NCBI RefSeq assembly: GCF_003286085.1
Contig: NW_020825331.1
Coordinates: 1-64,000, forward strand
Length of the DNA: 64,000 nucleotides
Direction of reading: 5' to 3'
Source: Drosophila persimilis
Taxonomy: Eukaryota; Arthropoda; Insecta; Diptera; Drosophilidae
How positions within the stretch are numbered: position 1 is the stretch's first letter; each line of letters opens with the position of its first letter. Positions 13,800-23,381 of this stretch are shown here, piece by piece. A model generated the notes under the pieces. It was not told the DNA's origin and did not search any database. It saw only the letters and a list, made by a program, of their open reading frames with translations. A program made the translations under genes and the position numbers.

Positions 13800-14240
13800 C
13801 GCGGTTTAACTCAAAATGTTCAAATAGGGGGGTTAAGTGGGCAAAATAGGTTTTTATCGGTATGTTTACTGTTTAATTCAAAAGTGAGACGGTATATTTT
13901 TGTAAATTTCTGAGGGTCGGACGGTATAGCCACACACTTTGCATATTTTAATACTTGTCATTGTAATTGAGTATTTTCTAGTATTTTTCAGTATTGTTTT
14001 TAGACGCTTTATTGAGTCACCTCTTGACCAAAGCACTAATGTAAAAATCGTGTAGAAATGCCATTAAGAGTCAGTATTTTTTTGACGGTCGGAAGGTATA
14101 TGGTATCGATAAGTCCGATAAGACACCACGTCAATCTCATATAGCTGTGCAGCTAAAAGAATTTTGAGTATTTTCTAGTACTTTCAAAATCTTTTCCAGT
14201 ATTTTTCCAACAATCGTCAGGTGTGTCTGGATAATTACGT
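13800..14240. promoter_or_regulatory. Divergent promoter region with duplicated GGTATA/GTATTTT blocks
   Basis: Two diverged copies of a block are visible. Copy one has ACGGTATATTTTTG near 13889-13902, GGACGGTATAG near 13919-13929, and then GAGTATTTTCTAGTATTTTT near 13970-13990. Copy two has CAGTATTTTTTTGACGG near 14072-14088, GGAAGGTATATGG near 14091-14103, and then GAGTATTTTCTAGTAC near 14165-14181. The GGTATA/GTATTTT pattern resembles the motif 6 class of housekeeping core promoters in Drosophila, and a DRE follows at 14104. Placement between a minus-strand leader and Parg supports a bidirectional promoter. Confidence 0.5.
14104..14111. promoter_or_regulatory. DRE (TATCGATA) upstream of Parg
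   Basis: A perfect palindromic TATCGATA, the element bound by DREF in Drosophila housekeeping promoters, lies about 530 bp before the Parg start codon and directly after a GGTATA motif. This suggests that Parg is driven by a DRE/motif-6 type promoter rather than a TATA promoter. Confidence 0.55.
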
Positions 14241-14637
14241 AAATATGTAGTTAATATGTAGAAAATGTGTACTTATCGTGGAGTTACCATGTATTTACCG
14301 TATTTGTTAAAACCATGTTTTATAAGCAATCAAATAAAACAGAGAGTACTTAAAATTATCCTGTCTTGTAGAAAATTGATTTATCTATCGGAAAAAATAA
14401 GTTGTTCAGGGCTGAGAGCCCCATGTATCTAGTGATATTGAACCGAATGTCAAAATCGTGGGATACGATGATTCCATGATGATTCATGACAGCAAATAAT
14501 TCTCATCGCTACTTAAACAAAACACAAAACAACCGCAGCCCGGCAAAATTTTACGAACATTTAATAAATTATTTCTGCAGTCTGCACTCAACTGCAGGGG
14601 CATAGCGGCGTTGACGGTGCGTTTGGGCGACGTCGAA

Positions 14638-16963
14638 ATGGACTCGGACATGGAGGAGGTTGTCGGCAGCCCCGAGGCGGAGGCCAAAACCGGCATGACA
14701 GCAGAAGCAGCCGGCAAATCGCTGCTTAAACTGGAGAAAGCGAAGAAAGTTCAGAAAGAGTGTGCAAATGGTGAGACGCAAGCGAAACACAGGTCAGACA
14801 CATGGCTAATGCATATTCTGATTCCCAAAGGTACAGGCTCGGGCTCGGGCTTGGGGTCGGGTTCGGGTTCGGGCTCAGGCCCACCCTCACCGGATCAGAG
14901 CTGGCGTGGCGTACCCATCGAGGATATACATCGGGGACTGCCTCTGTTTCAGCTGGAGCATATGGGACCCGTATCGCCCAGTTCCTTGCACCGCGTGATG
15001 CACAAGCATCCCATACGCGAGTCAATCGATGTGCCGCCGCGCCCGTTCAAGGGGGCCGGCAAGTGGGACTCGGACCATGTGCGTCTGCCCTGCGCACCGG
15101 AGAGCAAATATCCACGCGACAATGGCGACGGGACCACAACGATCGGTTCGCGCTGGGAGATGATCGAGCGGGCACTGCTGCAGCCGATTTCCAGCAGCAA
15201 ACAGCTCCAGGATGCGATACTCTCCTACAACACAACGTACAAGGGCAAGTGGAACTTCCGCGCGCTGCACCAGCTGCTCGAGGAGGAGCTGGACGAAAGC
15301 GAGAAAAAGGTGTTCTTCGAGGACCTTCTGCCCCGCATCATTCGTCTGGCCCTACGTCTGCCCGATATCATTCAGGCCTCCCTACCCCTGCTCAAGCAGC
15401 ATACGAACAGCATGATAACACTCACCCAACAACAGATCTCGTGCCTGCTGGCCAATGCCTTTCTCTGTACCTATCCGCGCCGCAACACGCTCAAGCTCAA
15501 ATCGGAGTACAGCAGCTTCCCGGATATCAATTTCAATAGGTGAGCGGAGAGGACAGGCCTTACCCATCACCCAGTGCTTATCCCACGATTTGTCCCCCCT
15601 TCCCCCACACAGGCTCTACCAATCGTCGGGTTCTGCAGTAATGGAGAAGCTCAAGTGCATTATGCACTATTTCCGGCGCATCTGTCCCACAGAACGGGGT
15701 GACGGCAATGTGTCCACCGGATGTGTGACATTTTTTCGGCGCAGCGTCAAGCCGGATCGAACGACGATTTGGAATGAGGTAACGGAGTCGCTAGGCGACG
15801 TACCGCTACATGTGAATTCGGCCGGAACGATCGAGGACCAGGGCCTGGGCCTGCTGCAGGTGGACTTTGCCAACAAGTATCTGGGCGGCGGCGTGCTCGG
15901 TCACGGCTGTGTACAGGAGGAGATCCGCTTTGTGATTTGTCCGGAACTGATGGTGAGCAAACTCTTCACGGAGTCCCTCCGCCCCACCGAGGCGCTGATG
16001 GTACTCGGTGCGGAGCGGTATAGCAATTACACCGGCTATGCCGGCAGCTTCACTTGGTCCGGCAACCACGAGGATTTGACGCCGCGGGACAGTTCGCGAC
16101 GCCGCCAGACGGCGATTGTGGCCATCGATGCGCTTCAGTTTGCCAATGCCACACATCAGTATCGCGAAGATTTGGTGGAGCGGGAGCTGAACAAGGCCCA
16201 CACCGGCTTCATGCACGCGCTGTCTAGCGAGCCGCCGGGCGTGGCCACTGGCAATTGGGGCTGCGGTGCCTTTGGGGGCGATGCCCGTCTCAAGTCGCTG
16301 CTGCAGCTGATGGTCTGCGCCACATTACACCGTCCGTTGGCCTACTACACCTTCGGCAACATCCGGCTGCGCGACGAGCTGCATGAGATGTGGCAGCTGT
16401 TCCGCAGCCAGGGCACCACCGTGCGGCAGCTCTGGACCGTGCTGCGTCGCTTCGACTACAGTCTGCGCTCCAACCCATCGCAATCGAGCCAGCCGGCCGC
16501 CAAGCCGAATCTCTATGACCATATACGCGATGAACTGATGAAGAAGAAAACGCCGCCATCATCAACGTGCTCCACACCGCAGTCGATCAAGAAGCTGCCG
16601 GCCAGTAATGAACAGAGTCCAGACTTGTTTGCCTCGCAGGACGATTCGACAAGCTCTCCGGCCGTTCTCCTGCTCTCCGACGATGAAGAGGCCAATGCCA
16701 TGATGATGGCCGCCAGCCTGGAGGCCACGCCCAGCGAGAGCAGTCAGGCAGGAGCAGCTGCATCAGCAGCAGGAGGAGACTCACCACCGAAGGTAGCTGC
16801 TCCTAACCTGCGACAGCTGTCGCTTCTGGATATGCTAGACGGCCACTACGATCAGGGCCAGGCCTCGAAGCGTCCGCGTCCCCCCCACAGCGGACCCACG
16901 GGCCAAGGGCCGGCCAAGAGTCGCAAGGAAAATGATGACGATGGGGAGGCCCCACCACGTTAA
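14638..16963 (+). CDS. Parg: Poly(ADP-ribose) glycohydrolase
   Basis: It hydrolyses the ribose-ribose bonds of poly(ADP-ribose) chains, mainly in the nucleus. Exons are 14638-15539 and 15613-16963, joined over a 73-bp phase-2 GT-AG intron that falls between PDINFNR and LYQSSG, giving 750 residues, close to my recollection of about 770 in D. melanogaster. The first ATG of the open frame is 14638; the frame itself opens earlier at a TTG. The PARG signature is complete: [13 protein letters not shown] at about residues 392-404, with the catalytic glutamates QEE, followed by the conserved [12 protein letters not shown] segment. The N terminus has a Gly-Ser tract (residues 65-84) not recalled in the D. 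melanogaster protein. The C-terminal tail is disordered and has a SUMO-interaction-like [11 protein letters not shown] (about 651-661), a conserved [10 protein letters not shown] and basic nuclear-localisation clusters. A 60-bp in-frame stretch, 14771-14830, has splice signals and may be an intron, which would give 730 residues. Confidence 0.95.
14771..14830 (+). other. Possible in-frame intron near the Parg N terminus
   Basis: G|GTGAGA at the left end, a CTAAT branch-point-like sequence near 14805 and CCCAAAG|G at the right end give a 60-bp unit of typical fly intron size. It is a multiple of three and has no stop codon, so both spliced and unspliced forms keep the frame. The 20 residues it encodes show no family feature. 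The pyrimidine tract is weak. Confidence 0.4.
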
Positions 16964-17794
16964 AGGGCCACGTTTGCTAGGGTAGGCGGTGGGGGATTTT
17001 GACTAAGTGATATTATTCTAAAAGGTTTTTAAACACATAAACACATCGAGAGAGAGAAAAAGAGAGAGAGAGAGAAAGGAACACGACTTCTTAAAAACCT
17101 ATATTTGCAAACATGAAACTGGTGGACATTCTCGTTTCTGTTTCCAATAAAGCTATTTGCTTTTATAAGTTGAGAAACGTTTCTCGCCCTCATAGCATAT
17201 ACACAGATTATTCGTTCGGTTCTTGTAATTGAGCAAAGGCCTACTACACCACGCAACACGCTACTCGTACAGAAGAAGACCTTCTTCTGCTCCTCCTCCA
17301 TTGTGGCTCGCCTTCAGTCTCAAAGACGATCGGCGCAAGCATAATGATTCATGAGTTGAAGAAAGTACAAGCTAGAACAGGTTCTTGCAGGTGCACCGAA
17401 TCGTTGAAGACATCTCGTCGATCCGAAGATGCTCTCGCTGTGTGTGTGTCTCGTCGGGTTCATCATCGTAGCTCACTCACAACGCGGATATCTTTTCTTC
17501 TGTTATAGTAATTACATTTGCATTTAGTAGATATTTTTCGTAAAGAAAACTTTACGGAAAGGCCATCTCCACCTATCTAATTATACTTTCATGCTCCCTC
17601 TCCCTCTCTCTTTCTCTCTCTCTCTCTCTACCCAAAATATATAGTTTAGAAAATAGTCAACAACTATACTGATATACGGCACATACATACATACCATATG
17701 TACTCGTAGAATGTATAGAAATCTAGATGAACTTAGTACAAGTGTTTTTTTTTGTTTTTTTTGTGAACCCCAAGAACTTTGACGATCCATAAAC
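16964..17794. other. Convergent intergenic region between Parg and Ilp7
   Basis: Holds the Parg 3' UTR with GA runs (17048-17076), a TC run (17594-17630) and AT-rich spacer. No coding frame. The two genes are tail-to-tail, with about 640 bp between their poly(A) signals. Confidence 0.6.
17146..17151 (+). terminator. Poly(A) signal of Parg
   Basis: AATAAA, 183 bp after the Parg stop codon, followed by T/G-rich sequence. It is the first canonical hexamer downstream. Confidence 0.6.
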
Positions 17795-17800
17795 TTTATT
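17795..17800 (-). terminator. Poly(A) signal of Ilp7
   Basis: AATAAA on the minus strand, about 155 nt after the Ilp7 stop codon. The intervening 3' UTR has a short run of ACACCA repeats. Confidence 0.55.
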
Positions 17801-17953
17801 CATTGAGCCCCACACTGATGCACACACACACCCAAACGACAATGACACCAACACCAACACCAACACCAACAACAAGAACAACAGCTAAAACAAAATGCAT
17901 ATATAGTATATAACCACATGTATCTGTAGAAAAAATCAAAGAACAAAGGGAAA

Positions 17954-19453
17954 TCAATAATGATTGCGTCGCTTGTTGGAAGGACAGTATTCGGCATATT
18001 CCTCCCAGGTACAGCCAGCCTTGGTGCAGCACTCGTTGGTGATCGATGGAGCGTTGGAGCGACGAGTCCTCAGGAACATGTTGGCGTAGTTCACGTGCAG
18101 CCAAGTTGACGGGGGCGTACCAGCTGAAAGGATTTTGCAGATGCACATATACATGACAGGTGCAGGAGGATCATCATCTGAAGACTCACGTTTCGAGGAG
18201 GAGGAGCTCTGCTTGATCCAGGCCTCGTCGTTGCCCGTCCGCTTGCGGTTGCGTCGCGTCAGGCGGTAAATGTCCTTCTCGCAGGCCCAGTATAACTGGC
18301 GGATGAGCTTGTCCCGGCACCGGGAATGGGTCTCCTGATGCCACACATTCTCCCAGTCCGACTGTGAGCTGAAAATATACACACGATATATACATACATA
18401 TTTGCATAAGCGATTTGCACTGTTCTCTCGGTTGCTATTACTCTTCGGATTTGTTGAATAAATTGAAAATTTCTTGTTAAATTTTTGGTTACTGTTGGCA
18501 GAAGCTAAATACAATCCAAAGATCATACAAATTTCATGGAACATTAAGCTAACCTAATCGTAGCGCGATTCGAATCAAAAAAAGTTTGAAATTTAAGTTT
18601 CAGAAATAATTCGATTGGAAGTCGTATATGACATCGAAAAACCTCCCTGTTATAGACTATTTTCTTTGTTCCACTAAAGATTCTTTCAGAATTTACAACA
18701 ATTAGAACTCCTCCTAAATTTAATTGGTATGGTTATAGAAACCAAATATATTTGGATTGGAAATATTCAGCCTCAAATGTTAATAATTTCCTATTAGATG
18801 TTGATTACAAAACTTGTGCAGCTGTAGGACCACTTTGGACACCCCCTATCAGAAAAAAACCCACATAACTCTCGTAACTCGCAGTCGATTTGAGACCAAG
18901 AAGTTTTTAATGGTTTGAAAGGGTTCAATAAACCAATTTTTCCAAATTTGGTCTCAAATTTAAGCATTTACCTATCAAATCTTTACTTTTAATAGAATAT
19001 ATCTTCATCTCGTTGTATATTTATAAGAAAAACACCAACAAAATCAATTTTATAGCATTATCTGCATTTTGGACTCCCCCTATAAGAAAAAAAATTCACT
19101 TAACTCCTCAAAATGGAAACCGATTCGCCACCACTATGTTTTAAACTTCCTATTAATTTGTGATTTGGAAAATACGAAAAACACTAACCACAGTACCACT
19201 TCATTCTGGACTATCCCCATTAGAAAGAAACCCATGTAAGGCCCAAGAAGCTCAATCGATTTAACATCAAGAGGCTATCAGTGAATAAAAACCATTCAAT
19301 GTTCACTCACCGTTCACGAAAGAGCAACTCGAGTCCCTCCTCGGTGTGATGCAGTGCATCGGAGGTCTGGAATAACTGCAGAATGAACAGCAGAACGGCT
19401 CCGCAGAGGGTCCAGCTCCTGGGACCGACACCAGTAGTCGATGGTTGGCCCAT
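17954..19453 (-). CDS. Ilp7: Insulin-like peptide 7 (relaxin-like)
   Basis: Secreted neuropeptide of the insulin/relaxin family. Exons are 19453-19311, 18368-18190 and 18123-17954, with introns of 942 and 66 bp; all junctions are GT-AG and restore one frame of 163 residues (about 159 recalled in D. melanogaster). Start at the only ATG of the frame, before a hydrophobic signal core at residues 15-30. The B chain contains C65 and C77 (C-x11-C) within CRDKLIRQLYWAC. Basic sites TRRNRKR (85-91) and RTRR (126-129) flank the connecting peptide. The A chain has the invariant CC-x3-C-x8-C (C139, C140, C145, C154), ending CPSNKRRNHY. The B- and A-chain segments agree almost residue for residue with D. 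melanogaster Ilp7 as I recall it; the C-peptide Ser run is the variable part. The sequence shows no obvious regulation, but intron 1 contains degenerate repeats. Confidence 0.96.
18831..19245. repeat. Three diverged repeat copies inside Ilp7 intron 1
   Basis: The motif TTTGGACnCCCCCTATnAGAAA, followed by an AACCCACATAACTC-like segment, occurs at about 18833, 19067 and 19204. Neighbouring sequence (CCTATTA plus TTGATT-like before it, GATTTGAGACCAAGAAG-like after it) recurs in at least two copies. Copies are roughly 130-240 bp apart and clearly diverged. This looks like an old tandem or dispersed repeat family rather than coding sequence. Confidence 0.6.
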
Positions 19454-20650
19454 GATGATGGGGAAAATGATGGTGCAGCTCCTGCTGCTGCAAGATCCTT
19501 GGATGTCCCTGGTGTGTGCGGCTCACACAATGGCCGCGTGGCGACTGAACAGTTGGGCCGGTGTGCGGTCCGGTTTTGAAATATAACCGGAGACGGTCGC
19601 GGTCGCGGCAGCGCGTACACGGTCAAGGCGGCGGCCAACTGTCGGGCGTCTGCATAATTAAATGGGCTGACACCGCGGATGCTATCCGAGCTTATTTGAA
19701 GTAATGAGCACGTAGAGGGCTGCCACACCACACAGGTCTCCTATGTATGGGAGGGATAATGAAGAGCAACGGCAGCAATTGCCTGTGGCCTGGGCCGCTT
19801 ATTGCCTTGTTTATTTGTGGTCCGGTACGGACCGGACCGGCCCGTCGCCATCCCCTGTGCCCCTGGCCTGCTCCTGTTACCTGTTGCCGCTTCTCCCGAC
19901 GTTCCTGCACCGGACACTGACACCGACACCGACACTGCTGATGCTGCTGGGGTTAACAAAACAACATAAAATCGAACAACTTACGCTTGTTCCTCTTTTT
20001 GTTTGCCTCGTAAAAATCGGTGTTGCCACTCGCCCAGAGTGTTCTCAGTGTGTTCTCATTTCGAAGATCGCATAAATTGTCCAATATTTGCACGAATTTC
20101 AATAACCAGCCACCCACACACGCTTCAGGAACAGTGGGCGCAGTGGAACAATTTACTCTTCATTTACCCAATTCTATATGCCTGTCATCGCTTTCCTTTG
20201 GCCATCGTATTGCAGTATTTTCATTCCCTGCGAGCCTTGAATCTGGCGACAACCACTGTTCTTAGAGGCGTTGCGCCCACACACAGACAGACAGAGAGCG
20301 ACAAATACTTAGCTAAATAATGTCACTGTTTACACATGTTGTCCCAATTTATGCAGCACTAGACCTGCCTGCTGGCTGCTGGCTGCTCCTTCTACCCACA
20401 TATACAGCCATTTGTACCTTTCACACCTTCATTTACTCGGCGGCTCAGTTCTTGCTTGACTTTGCCAGTGGCTGGTTGGTGGCGACATTTGGAGCAGACT
20501 CTTCTTTTTGGAATCTTTTGTTTTTGTGTGTGTTTTGAAGGCTGGAAGAATCTAGAAGGTTTGCCTAGGCCTGGATATTCTGGTTTTGATTTCTAAAGCG
20601 CTTTCTAACGATCCATGGCCGTTCCATATAGAATATACAATTAAACATAC
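19454..20650. other. Upstream region of Ilp7; no gene seen
   Basis: Moderately GC-rich just upstream of Ilp7 (including a CCGGTACGGACCGGACCGG stretch near 19822-19840), then mixed composition. Open frames on both strands are short and without domains. The Ilp7 promoter and any 5' UTR exon should lie here, but I cannot place a start site. Confidence 0.5.
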
Positions 20651-20893
20651 TAATTATCAATGATATCTAACGGGCTAGCCAGTGATATAGAGTCTGTGAT
20701 GTTACTTTGCCCAGCCGGACCCAAAGTCAGAGCGCGAGGAACGGTAGCAGGCCAAGCTGCAGGACTGATAGGGGTATTAATAATAGTCAAAACATATCCC
20801 CATCTGCTGAAGTAGCAGCCGTTGGGCTCCAAGTACGGAGAGGAGCACGAAACCCTGGCCGGAGCAGCCCCTCCATTTGGTTCTTGCCCGTGC

Positions 20894-21133
20894 CTAGGCA
20901 CAAGGGTCCTTGTCCGTCGGATTCGGCTCGTCATCGTTGGGGTCTGCTTTGTAGTTCTTACGTGGCAGACTGCGTAACTCACGCCTCACCAAAGTTGTGG
21001 GGTCTGCCAGAGGGGCAGCGAGCTCTGTGGTCACATCCGCATCGATACCTTCTTCCTGGGCGGACTCCTTGCGTCCTCGTAGTGCTCGGACATCCCTCGT
21101 CTTGGTTGTCAGCTTGCGCCCAAATGCTTTGCT
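20894..21133 (-). pseudogene. Orphan coding-like fragment, possible retroelement or gene relic
   Basis: On the minus strand an 79-codon frame without an ATG runs from a stop near 21134 to TAG at 20894-20896. Its composition looks like protein-coding DNA, charged and balanced, including VRRELRSLPRKNYKADPN and DDEPNPTDKDPCA, unlike the repeat-derived frames elsewhere. I do not recognise the family. It could be a terminal exon, a decayed transposon segment or a retrocopy fragment. No flanking terminal repeats were found by eye. Confidence 0.3.
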
Positions 21134-21139
21134 ATGCTA

Positions 21140-22535
21140 TGCTTTTCTTTGCATGTTTTCGCTTTCATTTATTGCATCATCTGTTCACTCTGTTTTGCCA
21201 CAATTCTATCGCTGGCGCCTTGGCCACCTTCTGCCAGTGCTGCCCATGGGCTTCGCTTTTTGTGATTCGCTTCTGTTTTATTACCGAGTTACCGAGTTCT
21301 ACCTTGGGTATCTATGTTCTTCTTACCCATCAACGAAGCCAACCTCCTCCTAAAACCACAAATACTCTTTTCAGGATACACTGAACTTGTATTAAATGTT
21401 AATATTAGGAGAATGGTACATTAGGAGAATGTACATTGATGGGCTTTATTTGGGATGCTTATATTCTGATCAAGAAATGGAAAACCAATAAAGAACCTCC
21501 ATTTTCCATTTTGATTCCATTTTTCTTTGCAGATTTTCCAATTAAATGCTGCGCGTGCTTTCATAGAATAAACGAAGATATTTAAATGAAAACTCCGAGC
21601 ACTCAGTGCTCGGTGCAAGAAGATAAAGAGGGGGGAGCTGGCCATCATTGAAAGTGTCAAGAGACAGAGTGACTGAACAATTGACAAACTTTTGTCTCCT
21701 GTCCCTTGTCTCTCCATTGTCCCCAGCTCCTAGTCCCTTGGTCGTGGGGTCTCTCCGCACAATTCACTCAATAAAATTCATGACTTGACAGGGAGGGGGG
21801 AAGAGATAGTGGCTGGAGTGGGAAAGAGTGAACGATGAAGAGAGGTATAAAATATTTTGCAACTTGCATCTTTGCCCTTCCATGCCACAAAACTTCAATG
21901 AAAATTGGAACGAAAGCTATGAAAAAAATATGTGACCAGAGGACATGAAATTTATATGCATTTGCACCGCCACTCGTACTTTTATTTGCATGCCACCTCC
22001 GCCCACCCTCTTCGTGGGGGGCACTGACGTGACACTGCATTAAGGATAATGTTGATCATCAATTTTTTTGGAGCTGATGCCGGTAATGAGTCAGCGAGCC
22101 GAGCGACTGATGGCCTTATTGCATGCCTGCTGCTTGGGTGCGAAAAATTGAATTTTTTTAACGAAAAAATATGAATCTAACGAGTTCCGGATGGATGGGG
22201 CAGCGTAGGGTAATGTCGAGATGATGAGATTTTTTCATATGCCGCAAAAGCGCATTTTGCATACATTTGTATTTTTCGAGTGGTTTTCTTGTGTTAAGAT
22301 GACATTTAATTGAAAAGTGTTTTGATCTTTTACGTTTTTCTGTACCTGTCCCACACGACGAGTATCCGTTTAACAACGAAAAGGAGGCCGTTTGTTTCGA
22401 ATCGTTGTGTTACTTATTGTTATTCCTATTCTCATTCATTTCATTGTACTAACTGCTTACAACAACATCGAAATTTACGGAGATTCAAGTCGAATTTTGT
22501 AGATCAATTTATTTTCTTGTGATTTTTTATTGACG
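21140..22535. other. Intergenic, upstream of the HMG-box gene
   Basis: AT-rich sequence without a supported exon. The 100 bp before the start codon at 22536 are T-rich and presumably hold the promoter and short leader of the HMG-box gene; no TATA box is obvious. Confidence 0.5.
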
Positions 22536-23058
22536 ATGGGGGCCATCGCCAACCATACTTTGAGTTTGGTTAGCAATAGCGCCCACTTAAACTTTATTCA
22601 GGACTTTCGCGAAGCCTTTGGCAATGATGGCATGTATGCATTCGAATTGATAAACAAGGCCGCCGACGCCTGGCAGGGGCTAACTCCCGCGGAGAAGCTG
22701 CAGTTCGAGAGGGTACAGTATATTCGAGCAGTGAATTTTGTTGGCTTATCGCGTGTCCTCCCCTTAGGAGCAGTACCTGGCGGCTCGTACCGCTGACCTG
22801 GAGCGTGTGAAGCGCGGGGAGTCTGCGGGTCTGCTGTGGGCCCAGCAGAAGAAAGCCTTCCGCAAGCTGGCAAAGCGCGGACAGGCCAAGTACAAGGCCG
22901 AGTTCAAGGTGGAAGGCATGCAATGGGGACGCTTCGAGGAAAACGAGCCCCAGCTCAAGCGGGACGACGCCCCATCGCTCAAAAATAGATCCTGTTTTTT
23001 CAGCGTGTTGGGCATTATCCTGGACAAGTGCCGTCCCAAGCGTCATGACGCGAAATAA
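22536..23058 (+). CDS. MST-HMG-box (protamine-like) chromatin protein
   Basis: Two exons, 22536-22712 and 22768-23058, join over a 55-bp phase-0 intron (AGG|GTACAG ... CCCTTAG|GAG) to give 155 residues. The segment FIQDFREAFGNDGMYAFELI, followed by AADAWQGLTPAEKLQFERE, is the pattern of the MST-HMG-box domain found in Drosophila sperm chromatin proteins such as Mst35B, Mst77F and Prtl99C. The second exon is strongly basic (KRG, QQKKAFRKLAKRGQAKYKAEF) and ends CRPKRHDAK; Cys residues near the C terminus could form disulfides, as in protamines. I infer a testis-expressed DNA-packaging role. The start chosen is the first ATG of the frame; two in-frame codons before it (TTG ACG) are not used. I cannot assign an orthologue. 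Confidence 0.8.
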
Positions 23059-23073
23059 AATAATTTTAATAAA
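23054..23073 (+). terminator. Poly(A) signals of the HMG-box gene
   Basis: One AATAAA overlaps the stop codon (23054-23059) and a second lies at 23068-23073. The 3' UTR is therefore probably extremely short, which is common for testis-specific fly genes. Confidence 0.55.
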
Positions 23074-23129
23074 ATAATGGATAAAAAACCTTTTTGGTGA
23101 ACAAGTTGAAACAGGTCTTCTTCATGTAG

Positions 23130-23381
23130 CTTCTGGAAACTTTGGTTCATAGAAGCGAACGGCCAAAGATCCAGCTAGAACCAACAAAAAGTCATCAAAA
23201 TTCATTAAAACGGAAAACTTTCCGACCCCCAAAGACCCTCAAAGAGTACAGATACTGGATCAGGATGCCCCAAGCCGATCCGAGACGAGTAGTGTACACA
23301 GATCCATCAATTTTATTTAACACAATGAACAAATTTTATTGTACATATACATTCATATACGAATACAATATCTTTTGCTGA
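23130..23381 (+). other. Basic open frame without a start codon, downstream of the HMG-box gene
   Basis: An 83-codon frame opens after a TAG at 23127-23129 that is itself preceded by a pyrimidine-rich CAGGTCTTCTTCATGTAG, so it could be a splice acceptor. The translation is rich in Lys/Arg/Pro (KTFRPPKTLKEYRYWIRMP, then ADPRRVVYTDPS), but its last 25 codons are AT-rich and look non-coding. It might be an alternative 3' exon or a relic; no family was recognised. Confidence 0.25.

Noticed and set aside
14802-15539. 245-codon second frame across Parg exon 1
   Set aside because: Shadow of the Parg frame; the Parg translation carries the conserved family sequence.
19303-19731. 142-codon frame overlapping Ilp7 exon 1
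   Set aside because: Different frame from the signal peptide that splices into the insulin B chain; no support.
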